A stretch of 32,188 nucleotides of DNA from Cladosporium sp. IMV 00045. Lineage: Eukaryota > Ascomycota > Dothideomycetes > Cladosporiales > Cladosporiaceae. The notes under the pieces were generated by a model. That model worked only from the letters and a program-made list of their open reading frames with translations. It did no database searches and had not been told where the DNA came from. A program made the position numbers and the translations under genes. The stretch lies in the NCBI GenBank assembly GCA_001931905.2, contig MSJI02000318.1, forward strand, positions 1-32,188, read 5' to 3'. Each line of letters starts with the position of its first letter. The stretch's first letter is position 1. This document shows positions 29,763 to 32,188 of the stretch, piece by piece.

Positions 29763-30784
29763 GGTTGTGGTTTGGTCTGGGTTGTGAGGGTGGGTGTTTG
29801 TGTATAGCTTGTTGGGTGTTTTGCGAGAGTGGCAATTTAGATTCCTTTTGAGACAAAGGAGAGATGTAAAGAGACGGAGATATACTTACACCACTACAGT
29901 AGAGAAACAAGTAATCTTCCTTGCAAGAGTCGAGTGGAAACGACCGGATATTTTTCGCGCGCGGCTGTTCATCACATATGACGATGCAAATACTCAACCC
30001 ACCCATTAGAAATCCATTGCGGACCCTTACATCATATATCGAAGAAGTGACCGCGGAGTCGGAACATGCGGTGGAGCTCGTCGGCAGACTGACCGAATGC
30101 CGGAGAACATGACTCTGCCATTGCTCAAGAAGGCGAAAAGAAGGAAGGAAGGAATAGAAGAAACTTGCAAGGAGGCGTTGGCAGCAGAGAAAGATTTTCA
30201 AGCATCTCCGTGGTGAGACACTCGGACCTTCGACTCGCGAGATGGGATTTCATCGTTTGCGATGCAGCGATGATAAGGTAATCAATAAGGTACCATCTCT
30301 TCTCTCGCCTGCATTCATCATTCTGACCTCCGCACCCTCACCAGTTACGTGCAATTATGCCAGAGCCGTTTCCTCAACATCTCCATTATACCCTTAGATG
30401 CCTTGCCTTCCCTCTAGTCGTTGTTGTTAGTTCAGTCCTTCATTCCAAGAAAACGATCAAAAGATCCAGTTGGCTGTCGGCCCTCGCGAAAACCATAAGG
30501 TACATTGCAAGCACGAAACATCAAATTGTCGAACGGTGATGACGAAGTCTTCAAATAGAGAAATGAATCTCGTTTCAAAGCGATCGGTCTTACTTTTTGG
30601 TAAAATAGTCTATTTCGAGAGCCACCCATGGAAAAATCCCTTTTCATCAATCAAAATTTCATGCCACCTTCAACGGGCGGCAAAGATATAGTAGTGATAA
30701 CACAAAACCCCAAAACGCCATGCACGCTGATGAAGTCTCTTCTTTTCCCTTCCACATCCCCACCCCATCAACTCAAAAGCCAGC
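29763..30784. other. Intergenic region between the DltE-type SDR and NOG1
   Basis: About 1 kb holding the SDR promoter (left) and the NOG1 3' flank (right). The short frames here lack coding features. No RNA gene recognised. Confidence 0.5.
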
Positions 30785-32188
30785 TTAACGACTCCTACTA
30801 CTACCATTACCCCTCTTACCAGCCAGCAACCACTTAGCCTTACTCGCCGTCTCCCTGTGATCGGCATCACCCTGCCTGGCCATACGGTTACGCTGGCGCT
30901 GCACGAGCTTGGCGAGCTTGGCGGCCTTCTCCTGCGCTTTCCCGTCCGTGATGCCCGTGGCGTTGCGGTTGGAGTTCTGCGTGCGGGTGGCGACGCGCGA
31001 TTTGCTGCGCAGGCGCTCCTCGGGCGTGGCGTCGACGTCCATGGCGCCGCTGTCCTCGGTGGCGGCGCGGGACATGCTGCGCGGCCGCGAGGGGCGGGAG
31101 GCGTTGCGCGCGCGCTCTTCGATCGCGGAGGTGTCGTAGCCGGCGCTCTCGAGGCCGGCTTGCATCTCGCTGAGGTCGACGTTCTTCTTGTTGCGGGGCA
31201 GGATGGCTTTGTTCTTGAGGGATTTGCGCTGCTTGTTGGCGTTGCGGATGAGCTGGCGCTTCTCGCGGATCAGATCGGCTTTGTATTTGATGTCGGCCTC
31301 GTCGGCGTCGTCGAGCTCTTCGTCTTCCTCGTTGTCGTAGTAGCCTTCCTCCGCCAGGCGGGACTCCTCCTCTTCCAAGGCGGCCAGCTTCGCGTCGATC
31401 TCCGGGTCGATGAAGTCGTACACGTTCTTGCCCTCGAAGTACTCCGGGATGCGGTCGTTCTTCCACTCGTCGTTCTCCAGCAGGTATTTGTCGCGGAGGT
31501 TGACGTTGAAGACACCGGCGCCGCCCTCTTCCTCCTCGATATCGCGCATGAGCTTGGGCCTGTTCGGGTCGTTCTTGTCGTACTTGACCTTGTCCTTGAC
31601 GGCGTCGGGGATGAAGGTCTCCCTGGTAACGCCACCAATCGGCTGCGCGACGTGGATTCTCTTGAGGACGTCGCCGAGACGGCCAGTGACGTCTCCAGAT
31701 GCGTTGGTGCCGGACTTCATCTTAGCCGCGTTCCTCTCAGCAAGCAGACGATCGCAAGCGGCGTTCCTCACGTTCATGACACCCTCCATGGTCGCGCAAG
31801 AAGTCTGGAGCATCTCCACGTTGGCCATGCCCAGCAGCTCCTTCAGCTCGGCCTGGGTGGACTCGTCCAGATCCTCAGGCCTGGTGACATCGATCTTGTT
31901 GACGACGATGAAAACCAGCTTGTTGGCAAACAGCGGCTTGATGCTGCGGAAAAGGGCCATCTGAGCGCTAACGCTGTAGCCGCACTGCTCGCTCAAATCC
32001 ATAAAGTACATAATCGCACTCCTCAAGTGCGCAATCGCCGTGATGGACTGCATCTCAATGGTGTTCATCTCTTCAAGCGGGTGGTCCAGAATACCGGGCG
32101 TGTCGATCGCCTGGAAGCGCAGCATCTTGTAGTCGAAGTGGCCCACGAACAAACTCTTGGTGGTGAAAGCGTAGGGCTGCACGTCGAC
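30785..32188 (-). CDS. NOG1: Nucleolar GTP-binding protein 1, C-terminal part (partial at right edge)
   Basis: GTPase needed for 60S ribosomal subunit assembly in the nucleolus and nucleoplasm. 467 residues are visible, beginning VDVQPYAFTTKSLFVGHFD; the N-terminus and the P-loop lie outside. Visible GTPase motifs are G3 DTPG (in IDTPGILDHPLEEMN) and G4 NKID (VVNKIDVTRPED). The TIEMQSITAIAHLRSAIMYF and DLSEQCGYS segments are diagnostic of Nog1. After the GTPase domain come the KNVYDFIDPEID block, an acidic stretch and a basic, Arg/Ser/Lys-rich tail (KNKAILPRNKK, then many RSRS-like residues), as expected for the ribosome-binding C-terminus. Stop TAA at 30787-30785. No intron in the visible part. 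Confidence 0.96.
   Translation of the reverse strand, partial: VDVQPYAFTTKSLFVGHFDYKMLRFQAIDTPGILDHPLEEMNTIEMQSITAIAHLRSAIMYFMDLSEQCGYSVSAQMALFRSIKPLFANKLVFIVVNKIDVTRPEDLDESTQAELKELLGMANVEMLQTSCATMEGVMNVRNAACDRLLAERNAAKMKSGTNASGDVTGRLGDVLKRIHVAQPIGGVTRETFIPDAVKDKVKYDKNDPNRPKLMRDIEEEEGGAGVFNVNLRDKYLLENDEWKNDRIPEYFEGKNVYDFIDPEIDAKLAALEEEESRLAEEGYYDNEEDEELDDADEADIKYKADLIREKRQLIRNANKQRKSLKNKAILPRNKKNVDLSEMQAGLESAGYDTSAIEERARNASRPSRPRSMSRAATEDSGAMDVDATPEERLRSKSRVATRTQNSNRNATGITDGKAQEKAAKLAKLVQRQRNRMARQGDADHRETASKAKWLLAGKRGNGSSRSR

Overview
The window is a gene-dense piece of nuclear chromosome from a filamentous ascomycete (Pezizomycotina; a dothideomycete is my guess, not shown by the sequence). 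Introns are mostly 50-115 nt with GTAAGT/GTGAGT-type donors, CTAAC/CTGAC-type branch points and CAG/TAG acceptors. Start codons sit in fungal Kozak contexts, genes lie on both strands without operons, and the proteins are typical fungal housekeeping and metabolic enzymes. I saw no transposon, CRISPR array, phage-like cluster or secondary-metabolite cluster.

Layout, left to right: 5' part of a secreted GH3 beta-glucosidase gene (minus, runs off the left edge); an intron-containing tRNA-Glu(CUC) (minus); the mitochondrial Obg GTPase MTG2 (minus), divergent from a membrane-associated short-chain dehydrogenase/reductase (plus) interrupted by a probable stwintron; mitochondrial Hsp70 SSC1 (plus); a choline-transporter-like protein PNS1 (plus); a 3.4 kb gene-free stretch; mannitol-1-phosphate 5-dehydrogenase (plus); a DUF2415/WD40-like protein (plus), convergent with ARG2, N-acetylglutamate synthase (minus); ARG2 is head-to-head with cystathionine beta-synthase CYS4 (plus); a small F-box-like hypothetical protein (plus); a four-exon TMEM97/EXPERA-type membrane protein (minus) that I assembled by splicing; a second, DltE-type short-chain dehydrogenase (minus); and the C-terminal two thirds of the nucleolar GTPase NOG1 (minus, runs off the right edge).

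The genes do not form one pathway. Two pairs are worth reading together. ARG2 and CYS4 share a 734 bp promoter with one perfect and two near-perfect Gcn4/CPC1-type sites, and the ARG2 start codon is overlapped by a short uORF whose D-Y-L-x4-W-K spacing resembles the arginine attenuator peptide. MTG2 and SSC1 both serve mitochondria but have separate promoters. The most distinctive structure is the stwintron (an intron inside the donor site of another intron) just before the catalytic YxxxK motif of the first dehydrogenase. The other non-coding oddity is a set of three degenerate ~95 bp repeats upstream of the TMEM97-like gene.
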